From NCBI GenBank assembly GCA_036265935.1, contig DATAOB010000076.1, positions 47,364 to 111,363 of the forward strand: a DNA stretch of 64,000 nt, read 5' to 3'. Position 1 is the first letter of the stretch, and the number at the start of each line of letters is the position of its first letter. The notes beneath the pieces are model-generated. The model ran no database searches, was not told the DNA's origin, and saw only the letters and a list, made by a program, of their open reading frames with translations. This stretch comes from JAFASC01 sp036265935. GTDB taxonomy: Bacteria; Pseudomonadota; Alphaproteobacteria; Rhizobiales; Beijerinckiaceae. Positions 49,265 to 58,249 of this stretch are shown here, one piece after another. A program made the translations under genes and the position numbers.

Positions 49265-50452
49265 ATGACCCGACCACTCGACAACATCCGCGCCTTCCAT
49301 GACGAACTGACGACATGGCGGCGCGATTTTCACGCGCATCCGGAGATCGGGTTCGAGGAGGAGCGCACCTCTGCGGCGGTCGCGGCGAAACTCGAAGAAT
49401 TCGGCTGCGAAGTGCACCGCAACGTCGGCAAGACCGGCGTCGTCGGCGTGCTGCGCGCCGGCAATGCGCCGCAAAGCATCGGCCTGCGTGCCGACATGGA
49501 TGCGCTGCCCATCCTTGAGGCCAACGACCTGCCCTATCGTTCCCGGAATGATGGCCGCATGCATGCCTGCGGTCACGATGGCCACACGACCATGCTGCTC
49601 GGCGCCGCCAAATATCTTGCGGCAACGCGCAATTTCGACGGCACGGTCAACTTCATTTTCCAGCCGGCGGAGGAAGGGCTCGGCGGCGCCAAGGCGATGC
49701 TCGCGGACGATCTGTTCACGCGCTTTCCCTGCGATTTCGTCTACGGCATGCACAATATGCCGGGGCACCCCGTGGGCACGTTCGCGATACGCCCCGGCAC
49801 GATGATGGCGGCCGGCGCTTTCTTCGATATTTTCATCGACGGCAAGGGCTCGCATGGCGCCCGGCCGGAGGACGGTGTCGATCCCGTCATCATCGCGGCG
49901 CAGATGACGATGGCCCTACAGACGATCGTCTCGCGCAATGTCGAACCGATCGAGCCAGCGGTCGTCAGCGTAACGCAGATTCATACCGGCGCTGCCTATA
50001 ACGTCGTGCCGGACAATGCGGTGCTGCGCGGCACGGCGCGCGCTTTTTCGCGCGACGTCATGGCGCTGATCGAGAGCAACATGCGCCGGCTCGTCGAGAA
50101 TGTCGCGGCCTCATTCGGTGCGCGGGCGCGGCTTGATTTCCGCGATCTTTTCGCGCCGCTGGTCAACGAACCCGAGGAAACGCAGGTCTTTGCCGACGTG
50201 GTCGCCGACATGGTGGGCGAGAACAATGTCGATCCCAAAAGATCGCGCGTGCTCGGTTCGGAGGATTTCTCCTTCATGCTCGAAGCCTGCCCCGGCGCTT
50301 ACATCAACATTGGCAACGGCACGGAAGGCTCGCATGCCGCGCCGCTGCACAATCCGCGCTATGATTTCAATGATGCGGTGCTGCCCTTCGGCGCAGCCGC
50401 TTTTGCTGCATTGGTGGAACGCAAGCTCGCGCGAATGGCAAGTAACGCGTAA
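49265..50452 (+). CDS. M20-family amidohydrolase (hippurate hydrolase/N-acyl amino acid hydrolase type)
   Basis: A 395-residue metallo-amidohydrolase. It has TTWRRDFHAHPEIGFEEERT-like opening (WRRDFHAHPEIGFEEERTSA), metal-binding RMHACGHDGHTTMLLGAAKY, FIFQPAEEGLGGAKAML (catalytic Glu), GMHNMPGHPVGTFAIRPGTM and the C-terminal LGSEDFSFMLEACPGAYINI. Such enzymes release amino acids from N-acyl or N-benzoyl conjugates. The ATG at 49265 was chosen by family length; a GTG at 49220 in frame is also possible. Confidence 0.92.
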   Translation: MTRPLDNIRAFHDELTTWRRDFHAHPEIGFEEERTSAAVAAKLEEFGCEVHRNVGKTGVVGVLRAGNAPQSIGLRADMDALPILEANDLPYRSRNDGRMHACGHDGHTTMLLGAAKYLAATRNFDGTVNFIFQPAEEGLGGAKAMLADDLFTRFPCDFVYGMHNMPGHPVGTFAIRPGTMMAAGAFFDIFIDGKGSHGARPEDGVDPVIIAAQMTMALQTIVSRNVEPIEPAVVSVTQIHTGAAYNVVPDNAVLRGTARAFSRDVMALIESNMRRLVENVAASFGARARLDFRDLFAPLVNEPEETQVFADVVADMVGENNVDPKRSRVLGSEDFSFMLEACPGAYINIGNGTEGSHAAPLHNPRYDFNDAVLPFGAAAFAALVERKLARMASNA

Positions 50453-50462
50453 AGCACCGCGC

Positions 50463-50978
50463 CTAGACGCTCGCCTTGCTCCCGGAAAAGCGGGCGAATT
50501 CGGTGACAACCTTCTGATACACTTCCCGCTTGAACGGGATGATCAGGTCGGGCAGCCGCTCCATCGGCTCCCAGCGCCAAGCGTCGAATTCCGGTTTGTG
50601 ACCGCCGGGCTTGATGTTGATCTCGCTCTCGTCGCCTTGAAAGCGTAGCGCGAACCATTTCTGCCGCTGGCCGCGATAGCGCGCGCGCCATGAGCGGTGC
50701 AGGATTTCCGGGGGGATTTCATAGGTGAACCATTCCGGCGCCTCTGCCAGCAGCGAAACGCTCAAGACGCCGGTCTCTTCGCGCAGTTCGCGCAATGCCG
50801 CCTGGTATGGCTCTTCGCCGGCATCGATGCCGCCCTGAGGCATCTGCCATTCATAGCCAGGTGCTACATGCTCGCGCTGGCGCTTGTTGCGGCGGCGGCC
50901 GACAAAGACGAGTCCATCGTGGTTGATGAGCATCATGCCGACACAGACGCGGTACGGCAGCCGCTCCTGCAGCATCAT
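50463..50978 (-). CDS. rppH: RNA pyrophosphohydrolase
   Basis: A 171-residue Nudix hydrolase that removes pyrophosphate from 5'-triphosphate mRNA to start decay. The Nudix box is GGIDAGEEPYQAALRELREE followed by TGV, and the RppH/IalA-specific YRVCVGMMLINHDGLVFVGR and WQMPQGG are present. It ends with FAWR-type segments (FDAWRWEPMERLPDLIIPFK). The ATG overlaps the stop of the upstream deacetylase gene (ATGA), so it is translationally coupled in a minus-strand operon envC-ctpA-deacetylase-rppH. Confidence 0.95.
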   Translation of the reverse strand: MMLQERLPYRVCVGMMLINHDGLVFVGRRRNKRQREHVAPGYEWQMPQGGIDAGEEPYQAALRELREETGVLSVSLLAEAPEWFTYEIPPEILHRSWRARYRGQRQKWFALRFQGDESEINIKPGGHKPEFDAWRWEPMERLPDLIIPFKREVYQKVVTEFARFSGSKASV

Positions 50979-52204
50979 CTCGCGTCCACGCTCGGCCGCG
51001 CTTTCACGGAAGCGACCGCGCTCACCGGAACGAGCGCGATCCCCTTGTCTTCGAGCGAGCGTGCGAAACGTGCAATGCGCTCGATGCTGAGGGGCAGGCC
51101 GGTGGCCCAGCCGATCGCGCTGCCGTTTTTGCGCGCCGCCGCTTCGAGGCGGGCGAGGGCCGCGTCGATCGATTCAGCGGTTTTGTCGGCATCGAGGACG
51201 ACGTCGGCGCGCGCGAAAGGCAAATCGGCGCGTGTCGCGATCGCCTCCGCGATGCTGCGGGGCGAGGTCGCGTCGTCGACGTAGAGAAGTCCGCGCTCTC
51301 TAGTTTCGCGCAGCACCGGCGCGATTGCCGCCTCATCCGAAGTGAACCGGCCACCGAGGAAATTCGTCACGCCGACATAACCGGGAAAGCGCGTCATCAG
51401 CCAGTGCAGGTCGTCGACGATGGCTTCGGGTGCGCGGGCCGAATGCAACGTATGTGGGCCAGGATCGGCGTCGGCCGCTGCGAACGTGTCCATCGGCAAT
51501 TGCAGGAGAACCTCGTGGCCGGAATCGCGGGCGCGCGCGACCTGCGCTTCGAGGTCGACGCCATAGGGCGCGAAGGCGAGCGTGACCGCACCGGGCAATT
51601 TGTCCGTCGCCTCCTGCGTCATGGCACGGCTCAAACCCATGCCGCCGACGAAAATGGCGATGCGAGGCGCACCAGACTTGAGAGTCGGCGGCGTGATGAT
51701 CGGCCGTGCATAGACGGCCGCCGGACGCCCCCCGTCTGCGCCGATTCGAGGCAGCATGCCGTAGCGGCTCTTCTCGACCAGCCGCGGATCGGGCGCGGGC
51801 TTCAGGCGTATAGTTTTTGCGTCGGGGACTTTGATGATAAGCGGATTGGGCGCATCGGCGCCGGCTGGGCGCGTGACCTTGACGCCGCTCGAGCGCTCCA
51901 CATCGGCGGCGTTCGACTTAGCGCCTTGCGGACCGGTGGCCGTCGGCTCCTCGCGTGCAGGCGCCATCGCGGTGACGGCCGCCGGCACAGTTGCGGTAGT
52001 CGGCTTCTCCGGCTCGATCTGCGCAAGGGCAAAGGGCTCGCCCGCATTGCGGTCGCCGGTGATCACCACAAATGCGACCAGCGCCACCGCCACCATCACC
52101 AAGCCGCCGAAAGCCAGCGGCAGCCATGCCACGGGCCTGACGAAACGGCTTGCCGGCTCGCGGGCCAGTCCCAGAGGTCTGTTGAGGTCGTCCGCCATCC
52201 TCAA
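50975..52204 (-). CDS. Divergent polysaccharide deacetylase family protein
   Basis: A 409-residue membrane-anchored protein with one N-terminal helix (FGGLVMVAVALVAFVVITG), a Pro/Ala-rich linker of about 100 residues and a C-terminal divergent polysaccharide deacetylase domain: RIAIFVGGMGLSRAMTQEAT, VTLAFAPYGVDLEAQVARAR, GHEVLLQLPMD and TNFLGGRFTSDEAAIAPVLR. Homologues (YibQ-like) are conserved next to ctpA and envC, implying a role in the cell envelope, probably peptidoglycan or its septal remodelling. The catalytic activity is unproven. Confidence 0.9.
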   Translation of the reverse strand: MRMADDLNRPLGLAREPASRFVRPVAWLPLAFGGLVMVAVALVAFVVITGDRNAGEPFALAQIEPEKPTTATVPAAVTAMAPAREEPTATGPQGAKSNAADVERSSGVKVTRPAGADAPNPLIIKVPDAKTIRLKPAPDPRLVEKSRYGMLPRIGADGGRPAAVYARPIITPPTLKSGAPRIAIFVGGMGLSRAMTQEATDKLPGAVTLAFAPYGVDLEAQVARARDSGHEVLLQLPMDTFAAADADPGPHTLHSARAPEAIVDDLHWLMTRFPGYVGVTNFLGGRFTSDEAAIAPVLRETRERGLLYVDDATSPRSIAEAIATRADLPFARADVVLDADKTAESIDAALARLEAAARKNGSAIGWATGLPLSIERIARFARSLEDKGIALVPVSAVASVKARPSVDAR

Positions 52205-52312
52205 AGTCGGCCGGCTTCCTGGTAAGCGCGCGTTCGAATCAGAAGCCCGGCAGCCATCTTAAGTGGCGTGCCGGGCGCGTTCATAGAGAGCACGGGCGAA
52301 ATGCCGCCCGTG

Positions 52313-53647
52313 TCAGTTCGGTACTTTGGCGGACTTCAGCTGATCCGGGCTGATTGCGGCCTTGTTGCTGCCGCGCAGAATGTCCTCGGCGGCGATCAGC
52401 TGCTTGTCGTTCTTGGGATCCGGCGGGACGTAGGCCTGCGAGCCGCCCTTCTCCTCCTCGCCGTTCTTCAGGTGGCCTTTCAGCGCGGCTTCGCCCTTAG
52501 TGTCGTCCTTGCCCTTCAGCTCGTCCGGGACATCCTGCAGGACCTGCACGTCCGGATCGATGCCCTTCGCCTGGATAGAGCGACCCGAGGGCGTGTAGTA
52601 GCGCGCCGTCGTCAGCCGCACCGCCCCGTTGTTCTGGCCGAGCGGGATGATCGTCTGGACGGAGCCCTTGCCGAAGGAGCGCGTGCCGACGATCGTCGCT
52701 CGCTTATGGTCCTGCAGCGCGCCGGCGACGATTTCCGACGCCGAGGCCGAGCCGCCATTGATCAGCACGATGACCGGCTTGCCCTTGGACAGATCGCCCG
52801 GCCGCGCATTGTAGCGCTGCGTCTCATCGGCGTTGCGGCCGCGGGTCGAAACGATCTCGCCGCGATCGATGAACGCGTTCGAGACGGCGATCGATTGGTC
52901 AAGCAGGCCGCCCGGATTATTGCGCAGATCGAGGATGTAACCCTTGAACTGGTCGTTCGGGATTTCGCTCTGGAATTTCGCCATCGCCGCCTTCACGCCT
53001 TCATAGGTCTGCTCGTTGAACTGCGTGATGCGGATGTAGCCGATATCGTCGCCTTCCTTGCGCGAGCGCACCGACTTGATTTGGATGATTGCGCGCGTGA
53101 GCTTGATGTCCTGCTTGTCCTTGCTGGGCCCACGCAGGATCGTCAGCGTAACCGACGTGTTCACTGCACCGCGCATCTTGTCGACGGCCTGGTTGAGGGT
53201 CATGCCCTGGACGGTCTCGCCGTCGATCGCGGAAATGATGTCGCCGGAGAGAATGCCGGCCTTGGAAGCGGGCGTGTCGTCGATCGGGGTGACGACCTTG
53301 ATCAGCTGATCTTCCTGCGTGACCTCAATGCCGAGGCCGCCGAACTCGCCGCGCGTCTGCACCTGCATGTCGCGGAAGCTTTTCGAATCCATGTAGCTCG
53401 AATGCGGATCGAGCGAGGTGAGCATGCCGTTGATCGCCGACTCGATCAGCTTCTGCTCGTCCGGCTTCTCCACGTAATCGGAGCGGACCTTCTCGAACAC
53501 GTCGCCGAAGAGGTTGAGGCTCCGATACGTATCGGAAATCGCCGCGCGAGCCGAGCCGCCGGCGAAGAGATGACTTTGCTGGCCGATCGTGACGGTCGCA
53601 GCCCCAGCCATGGCGCCAAGTACAACGAGAGAAACCTTGCGCATCAT
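52313..53647 (-). CDS. ctpA: Carboxy-terminal processing protease (S41 family)
   Basis: A 444-residue exported serine protease. It has a signal or anchor helix (MRKVSLVVLGAMAGAATVTI), the N-terminal SLNLFGDVFEKVRSDYVEKP, a PDZ domain (GLGIEVTQEDQLIKVVTPID, GDIISAIDGETVQGMTLNQA) and the S41 core with catalytic Ser in NGGSASASEIVAGALQDHKR and Lys in VGTRSFGKGSVQTIIPLGQ. It processes periplasmic proteins, including envelope hydrolases. Its ATG overlaps the envC stop, giving coupled translation. Confidence 0.95.
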   Translation of the reverse strand: MMRKVSLVVLGAMAGAATVTIGQQSHLFAGGSARAAISDTYRSLNLFGDVFEKVRSDYVEKPDEQKLIESAINGMLTSLDPHSSYMDSKSFRDMQVQTRGEFGGLGIEVTQEDQLIKVVTPIDDTPASKAGILSGDIISAIDGETVQGMTLNQAVDKMRGAVNTSVTLTILRGPSKDKQDIKLTRAIIQIKSVRSRKEGDDIGYIRITQFNEQTYEGVKAAMAKFQSEIPNDQFKGYILDLRNNPGGLLDQSIAVSNAFIDRGEIVSTRGRNADETQRYNARPGDLSKGKPVIVLINGGSASASEIVAGALQDHKRATIVGTRSFGKGSVQTIIPLGQNNGAVRLTTARYYTPSGRSIQAKGIDPDVQVLQDVPDELKGKDDTKGEAALKGHLKNGEEEKGGSQAYVPPDPKNDKQLIAAEDILRGSNKAAISPDQLKSAKVPN

Positions 53648-55053
53648 CCGCGAACCTTCTTCATTTCCGGTCGTGCCCACCATGGGCCCGGATCAATCGG
53701 CGTGCCATCCTTCCGGAACTCCACGTAAAGGACAGGTTGTGCCGCGCCTATGGCGATCGCCGCCGCCGTTTTCGCCGTGCCGTCGCCCATGGTCGCGACG
53801 GGCTCCCCCGTCAGGACAAATTGCCCGACGTCCACGTTGATACGTTCCATGCCGGCCAGCACCACATAGTAGCCGCTGCCGGCATTAATGATCAAGAGTT
53901 GGCCATAAGTGCGGTAAGGCCCGGAATAGGCGATCCAACCATCGCAGGGGGCCGTGACGACCGCCTGAGCACGGGTCGAAAATGACAGACCCTTCTCGGT
54001 CGAGCCGAACCCGTCGGGGGAGCCGAAACCCTTGATCAGGCTGCCATTCACCGGTAGCGGCAGCAGGCCCTTCGCATCGGCGAAGGTGACTGCAGGCGCC
54101 AGGCGGGCAACATCATTGAAGGGCGAACCGGGTAGCCCCGCGACCCGGGTTCTGCTCTCGGTTTTGGCCGCACCTGTCTGTTTGCGCGTGGTTTCTGCCT
54201 TTGCCGCGTCGTCGGCCATGCGTTGATTGGCAACATCGCTCTCGACCGAGGCGATGAGGTCGCGAACATTCGCGGCTTTACGCGAGAGGTCGCGGGTCTT
54301 TTCCCGCTGGGCATCGGCGTCATGCTCGGCCGCCGAGAGCGCCTGCTGGCGCGTCTCGACCAGCATCGACAGGCGCTGGCGCTCCTCGCGCATGCCGGCA
54401 ATTTCGCGCGACAGTGTGTCGCGTTCGCTACTGATCGCGGTGCGCAGCTTCACCAATTCGCCGAGATCGGCGGTAAGCGCTTCGGTTTCTGCCCGCATTT
54501 CAGGCAGAACCGCGCCCAAAAGCATCGAGGTGCGAATCGCCGACAGCACATCCTCCGGGCGCACGAGCAGTGCCGGCGGGGATCGCCGGCCCATCCGCTG
54601 CAATGAGGCAAGAACCTCGCCGATTATGGCGCGGCGATTGTCGAGCGAGACGCGAATCGCCTGCTCGCTACCCCTGAGCCCGTCGAGGCGCTTTTGTGCG
54701 GCATCGATACGCGTCTCCGAGTCGCGGATTTTACCCGTGGTCTCGATCAGCGACGCATTGAGGTGAGCTCGATCGGTGCGGATAGCCTCCATCTCGAGTT
54801 CGAGCTTGCGCCTTTGACCCTCCGCCGCGTCGATCGTCTCTTCGAGGCTGCGGAGTTCGGCCCGCCGGTCGGCGAGTTCGCGCGATTTCGGATCGGAAGC
54901 GGCAGGAGATGAGGAGCCGGAGGGCGGGGAGGTGCCTGTTTGGGCGAAACCTTGCGAGGCCCAGAGGATCGCAAGGGCGAGCGCGCAGGCGGCGCTTCGC
55001 CCCGTCCCTCGACCTATCCAGCCCGCCATCGCCGTCCTGCTAGCGCCCTTCAA
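53644..55053 (-). CDS. envC: EnvC-like murein hydrolase activator
   Basis: A 469-residue periplasmic protein. A signal peptide (ACALALAILWASQGFAQT) is followed by a Pro/Ser linker, a long coiled coil (about residues 58-270: RELADRRAELRSLEETIDAA, TLSREIAGMREERQRLSML) and a LytM/M23 domain. In the LytM domain the zinc ligands are not evident: the HxxxD region reads STEKGLSFSTRAQAV and the HxH position reads YYVVLAG. A catalytically dead LytM is the hallmark of EnvC, which activates AmiB-type amidases at division sites. It is the first gene of the envC-ctpA-deacetylase-rppH operon. Confidence 0.92.
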   Translation of the reverse strand: MKGASRTAMAGWIGRGTGRSAACALALAILWASQGFAQTGTSPPSGSSSPAASDPKSRELADRRAELRSLEETIDAAEGQRRKLELEMEAIRTDRAHLNASLIETTGKIRDSETRIDAAQKRLDGLRGSEQAIRVSLDNRRAIIGEVLASLQRMGRRSPPALLVRPEDVLSAIRTSMLLGAVLPEMRAETEALTADLGELVKLRTAISSERDTLSREIAGMREERQRLSMLVETRQQALSAAEHDADAQREKTRDLSRKAANVRDLIASVESDVANQRMADDAAKAETTRKQTGAAKTESRTRVAGLPGSPFNDVARLAPAVTFADAKGLLPLPVNGSLIKGFGSPDGFGSTEKGLSFSTRAQAVVTAPCDGWIAYSGPYRTYGQLLIINAGSGYYVVLAGMERINVDVGQFVLTGEPVATMGDGTAKTAAAIAIGAAQPVLYVEFRKDGTPIDPGPWWARPEMKKVRG

Positions 55054-55114
55054 TTCCGGGGTATAGCGGGGTTAGGGGGCGAAACTTGGACGCCGGGATC
55101 AGTCTTCCGCGTCG

Positions 55115-55757
55115 TCCTCTGCGGCTGCAAAGCAGGCGAACGTGCACGCCCCGCGCCCGGCTGTCATTTCCGTCAAGGGTCAAGGGGAGTTCTCGCCAAA
55201 GCCGGATTACGCTGTTCTGAATGTTGGCGTCGTCACGACTGGTAAGACCCTGGAAGAGGCCGCGAAATCTCATGAGGAGCGCTACGCGCGCGCTCGTTAG
55301 AGCGGAGTGAATTTCGCTTAAACGAGGTTCGGCCTCCTGTGTCGCCCCCACCTACGAACCAACCGCCGTCAAAGCCGCCGGAGCCGACCTTCACCGCATC
55401 GACGACCTATTTTCTAAGGGCGATCCCTATCGACAAGCTCAACGTGCTCGTAAGGAGATTGGCAGAGTCCGGCCTGCTGAACATTCGGTCGGTGTCGTAC
55501 AAAGTCGAACAAGAGCGCCAGGCGCTCAACCGGGCGCGTCGCGCGGCGATGGCAGAGAGCAAGCCGCAGTTTACGCAGATGCCGGCGATTTCTGGCTGGT
55601 CGATATCGCAGAGGTGACCGACGGCGAAGCACGGGCCGCAGTGGATGTGCAAAATGACCTGCCTTCGCGGGGGCGGCCCTTCGTGCAGATCATTCCCCCA
55701 GCAACAGTCACATTCACTGACTCAGTGAATGTGACCTGGCGGATCGCGCCGAAATGA
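55115..55757 (+). pseudogene. Decayed SIMPL-domain (DUF541) protein
   Basis: Three pieces of one oral/periplasmic SIMPL protein lie in succession. Piece one reads VISVKGQGEFSPKPDYAVLN then VGVVTTGKTLEEAAKSHEER and stops at about 55301. Piece two, in a different frame, reads IDKLNVLVRRLAESGLLNIR and SVSYKVEQERQALNRARRAA. Piece three, in another frame, reads VYADAGDFWLVDIAEVTDGE and SRGRPFVQIIPPATVTF ending WRIAPK at 55757. About 40 residues between pieces one and two are lost. The gene is divergent from envC and dead as it stands. Confidence 0.75.
55707..55735. repeat. 29-bp near-perfect palindrome
   Basis: GTCACATTCACTGA (55707-55720) and TCAGTGAATGTGAC (55722-55735) are exact reverse complements around one C. 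The element lies at the end of the SIMPL relic, 33 bp before the convergent rpmF stop. It could be a terminator stem for rpmF, but it also fits the conserved protein reading of the relic. Confidence 0.65.
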
Positions 55758-55767
55758 TCCGTGGCTG

Positions 55768-55965
55768 TCAGTCTTCGGCGTCCGTCTTCGACTTGATCTT
55801 CAGGACCTGCCGGCCCTTGTACATGCCAGTCTTGAGATCGACGTGGTGCGGGCGGCGGAGCTCGCCGGAATCCTTGTCCTCGACATAAGTCGGCGCGGCA
55901 AGGGCATCGGCCGAGCGGCGAAAGCCGCGCTTCATCGGGGAGGTTTTTCTCTTCGGAACGGCCAT
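55768..55965 (-). CDS. rpmF: 50S ribosomal protein L32
   Basis: A 65-residue ribosomal protein starting MAVPKRKTSPMKRGFRRSAD and continuing PTYVEDKDSGELRRPHHVDL and KTGMYKGRQVL, diagnostic for L32 of alphaproteobacteria. This is the Zn-independent form without the CxxC-CxxC of other phyla. The ATG at 55965 has GAGA nearby and lies upstream of nothing but 200 bp of gap. A palindrome 33 bp beyond its stop may terminate the transcript. Confidence 0.96.
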   Translation of the reverse strand: MAVPKRKTSPMKRGFRRSADALAAPTYVEDKDSGELRRPHHVDLKTGMYKGRQVLKIKSKTDAED

Positions 55966-56234
55966 GAGGGTCTCCAAACGCGGGCACGGGCGCCGCCTGC
56001 GGAGACGGGCCGGGAAAAAGGGAAGGCGCGCCTTCTATACCGGAATTTTCGGGCTGGCTACCCGATGTCGCAGGGCATCGGGCGAACCCGAGCGCGGGCG
56101 TCGCGGTTCCGCTTCTGATTTCTGCGATACTGGAACGTGAGCGTGAGCGCGAGAGCCAGAACCCGCCCTCTCGATGATGCGTGGCGCTCTCTTGTGCGAT
56201 CGCGTCAAATGCGCATCGCCGCAAGGACGACGAC

Positions 56235-57488
56235 TTGAGCCAAGCGCAGATTGCGACCTGGATCATCGTCGCACTCGGCATAGCAGGAGTGATCCTGCGG
56301 CCGTGGCGATTGCCGGAAGCATTGTGGGCCGTCGCCTGCGCAATTGCGCTCGTTGCCTTCGGCCTGCTTCCGGTCTCCGACGCCTGGACCGGCATCGCCA
56401 AGGGCGCCGACGTCTACTTCTTCCTGACCGGGATGATGCTGATCGCCGAGCTCGCGCGCAGCGAAGGGCTGTTCGATTGGCTCGCCGGGATTGCCGCGTC
56501 GCATGCGCGCGGCTCGCCGACGCGACTGTTTGCGCTCGTCTATATCGTCGGCATTGTTGTCACCGCGTTCTTATCGAACGACGCGACGGCGGTCGTTTTG
56601 ACCCCTGCCGTTTACGCCGCGGCGCGTGCGGCGCGCGCCGATCCTCTGCCCTATCTCTATATCTGCGCGTTCATCGCCAATGCGGCGAGCTTCGTTCTGC
56701 CGATCTCGAACCCGGCAAACCTCGTCGTGTTCGATGGGCACATGCCGCCGCTCCTGCAATGGCTGGCGCGGTTCGGGCTGCCATCGTTGGTGTCGATTGC
56801 GGTGACTTACGCGATTTTGCGGTGGACGCAGCGCGCGCATCTGCGCGAGCCGAGGGACGAGAACCCTGATGTCCCTTCGCTGACGCGCGAAGGCATGATC
56901 GTCGGCATCGCGCTGATCTTGGCGGCGATCTCGCTGCTCGTCGTTTCCGCGCTCGGTCTCGATCTTGGTCTGCCGACATTCGTCGTCGGAGCGCTGACGC
57001 TGATCGTTGTGATGTTTTTCCGCGGCTTCGGAGCGATGGAAGCGCTGAAACACATTTCCTGGGGCGTCGTACCTCTCGTTGCGGGCCTGTTCGTCTTTGT
57101 CGAGGCGCTCGATCGTACCGGTCTTTTAGGCTTCCTCAGCGATCAGCTACGGCGCGGCGCGCAAGATGCGCCGGCACTCACCGCCTGGGCCTCGGCGTTC
57201 GTCGCCGGCTTCGGCAGTAACATCGCCAATAACCTTCCGGTCGGGCTTCTGGCCGGCGCGGCGATCCAGCTCGACTCGCCGCCGCCGCTCACCACCGACG
57301 CGATCCTGATCGGCGTCGATCTCGGGCCGAATCTCTCCGTCACCGGCTCGCTCGCGACGATCCTCTGGCTGGTGGCGCTACGGCGCGAAGGCGAGCATGT
57401 GAGTGCGCTTGAGTTTTTGAAGGTCGGCGCGCTGATCATGCCGGTATCGCTGGTGCTCGCAGTGGCGGCTTTATTTATCGGCAGATGA
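56235..57488 (+). CDS. ArsB/NhaD-superfamily (arsenite/anion) permease
   Basis: A 417-residue polytopic permease with about 11-12 hydrophobic helices. The internal repeats DVYFFLTGMMLIAELARSEG and SWGVVPLVAGLFVFVEALDR face the two signature regions FLSNDATAVVLTPAVYAAA with FVLPISNPANLVVFDGHMPP, and GFGSNIANNLPVGLLAG with GVDLGPNLSVTGSLATILWL, as in ArsB. Arsenite efflux is the usual annotation, but no arsR, arsC or arsH is adjacent. The start chosen is TTG at 56235 with AAGGA just upstream; an in-frame GTG at 56181 would add 18 residues. Confidence 0.87.
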   Translation: MSQAQIATWIIVALGIAGVILRPWRLPEALWAVACAIALVAFGLLPVSDAWTGIAKGADVYFFLTGMMLIAELARSEGLFDWLAGIAASHARGSPTRLFALVYIVGIVVTAFLSNDATAVVLTPAVYAAARAARADPLPYLYICAFIANAASFVLPISNPANLVVFDGHMPPLLQWLARFGLPSLVSIAVTYAILRWTQRAHLREPRDENPDVPSLTREGMIVGIALILAAISLLVVSALGLDLGLPTFVVGALTLIVVMFFRGFGAMEALKHISWGVVPLVAGLFVFVEALDRTGLLGFLSDQLRRGAQDAPALTAWASAFVAGFGSNIANNLPVGLLAGAAIQLDSPPPLTTDAILIGVDLGPNLSVTGSLATILWLVALRREGEHVSALEFLKVGALIMPVSLVLAVAALFIGR

Positions 57489-57496
57489 GACGCGCC

Positions 57497-58180
57497 TCAC
57501 ACCAACTCGCCGCGCGCGCCCGCAACGGCGCGCCGGATCTCGTCGATATTGTCGCGATAGCGCGCTTCCGTTCCGCCCTTGAAAATCGACGAGCCGGCAA
57601 CGAGCGTGTCGGCGCCCGCCTGCACCGCCTCGATTGCCGTTTCCGGCGTGATACCGCCGTCGACTTCCAGCCGGATCGGCCGCCCGGCGGTCATCGCGCG
57701 GACGCGGCGGATTTTTTCCAGCTGCGAACGGATGAAAGTTTGGCCGCCGAACCCCGGATTGACAGTCATCACCAATACCAGATCGACGTCATCGAGCACG
57801 TGCTCGATCGTCGTCTCCGACGTCGCCGGGCAAAGCGTCACGCCGGCCTTTTTGCCGAGCGCGCGGATCGTCTGCAGTGAGCGATGCAGATGCGGCCCCG
57901 CCTCGACATGCACGATCATGCGATCGGCGCCGGCATCGGCAAAAGCCTCGAGATACGGGTCGGCCGGTGCGATCATCAGATGCACATCGAAGAGCTTGTC
58001 CGTCAGCGGCCGGATGGCGCGCACGATCTGTGGCCCGATCGTGATATTCGGGACGAAATGCCCGTCCATGACATCGACATGAATCCAGTCGGCGCCGGCG
58101 GCGATAACCGCGCCCACCTCCTCGCCGAGCCGCGCGAAGTCGGCCGAAAGAATGGAAGGGGCGATCAGAACTTCGGCCAT
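57497..58180 (-). CDS. rpe: Ribulose-phosphate 3-epimerase
   Basis: A 227-residue TIM-barrel epimerase interconverting ribulose-5-phosphate and xylulose-5-phosphate in the pentose phosphate/Calvin or serine-related carbon cycles. Motifs are IAPSILSADFARLGEEV, IHVDVMDGHFVPNITIGPQI, DVHLMI, DLVLVMTVNPGFGGQTFI and IRLEVDGGITPETA. The catalytic Asp pair and metal-binding His residues are in place. It is convergent with the ArsB-like gene and divergent from the H4MPT block. Confidence 0.96.
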   Translation of the reverse strand: MAEVLIAPSILSADFARLGEEVGAVIAAGADWIHVDVMDGHFVPNITIGPQIVRAIRPLTDKLFDVHLMIAPADPYLEAFADAGADRMIVHVEAGPHLHRSLQTIRALGKKAGVTLCPATSETTIEHVLDDVDLVLVMTVNPGFGGQTFIRSQLEKIRRVRAMTAGRPIRLEVDGGITPETAIEAVQAGADTLVAGSSIFKGGTEARYRDNIDEIRRAVAGARGELV

Positions 58181-58249
58181 GTGATTTCCGTCTCCGGCAC
58201 CTATAATGGGCGGGTTCGCCGTGACTGCACGCCCGCAAAGGAATGTTCG

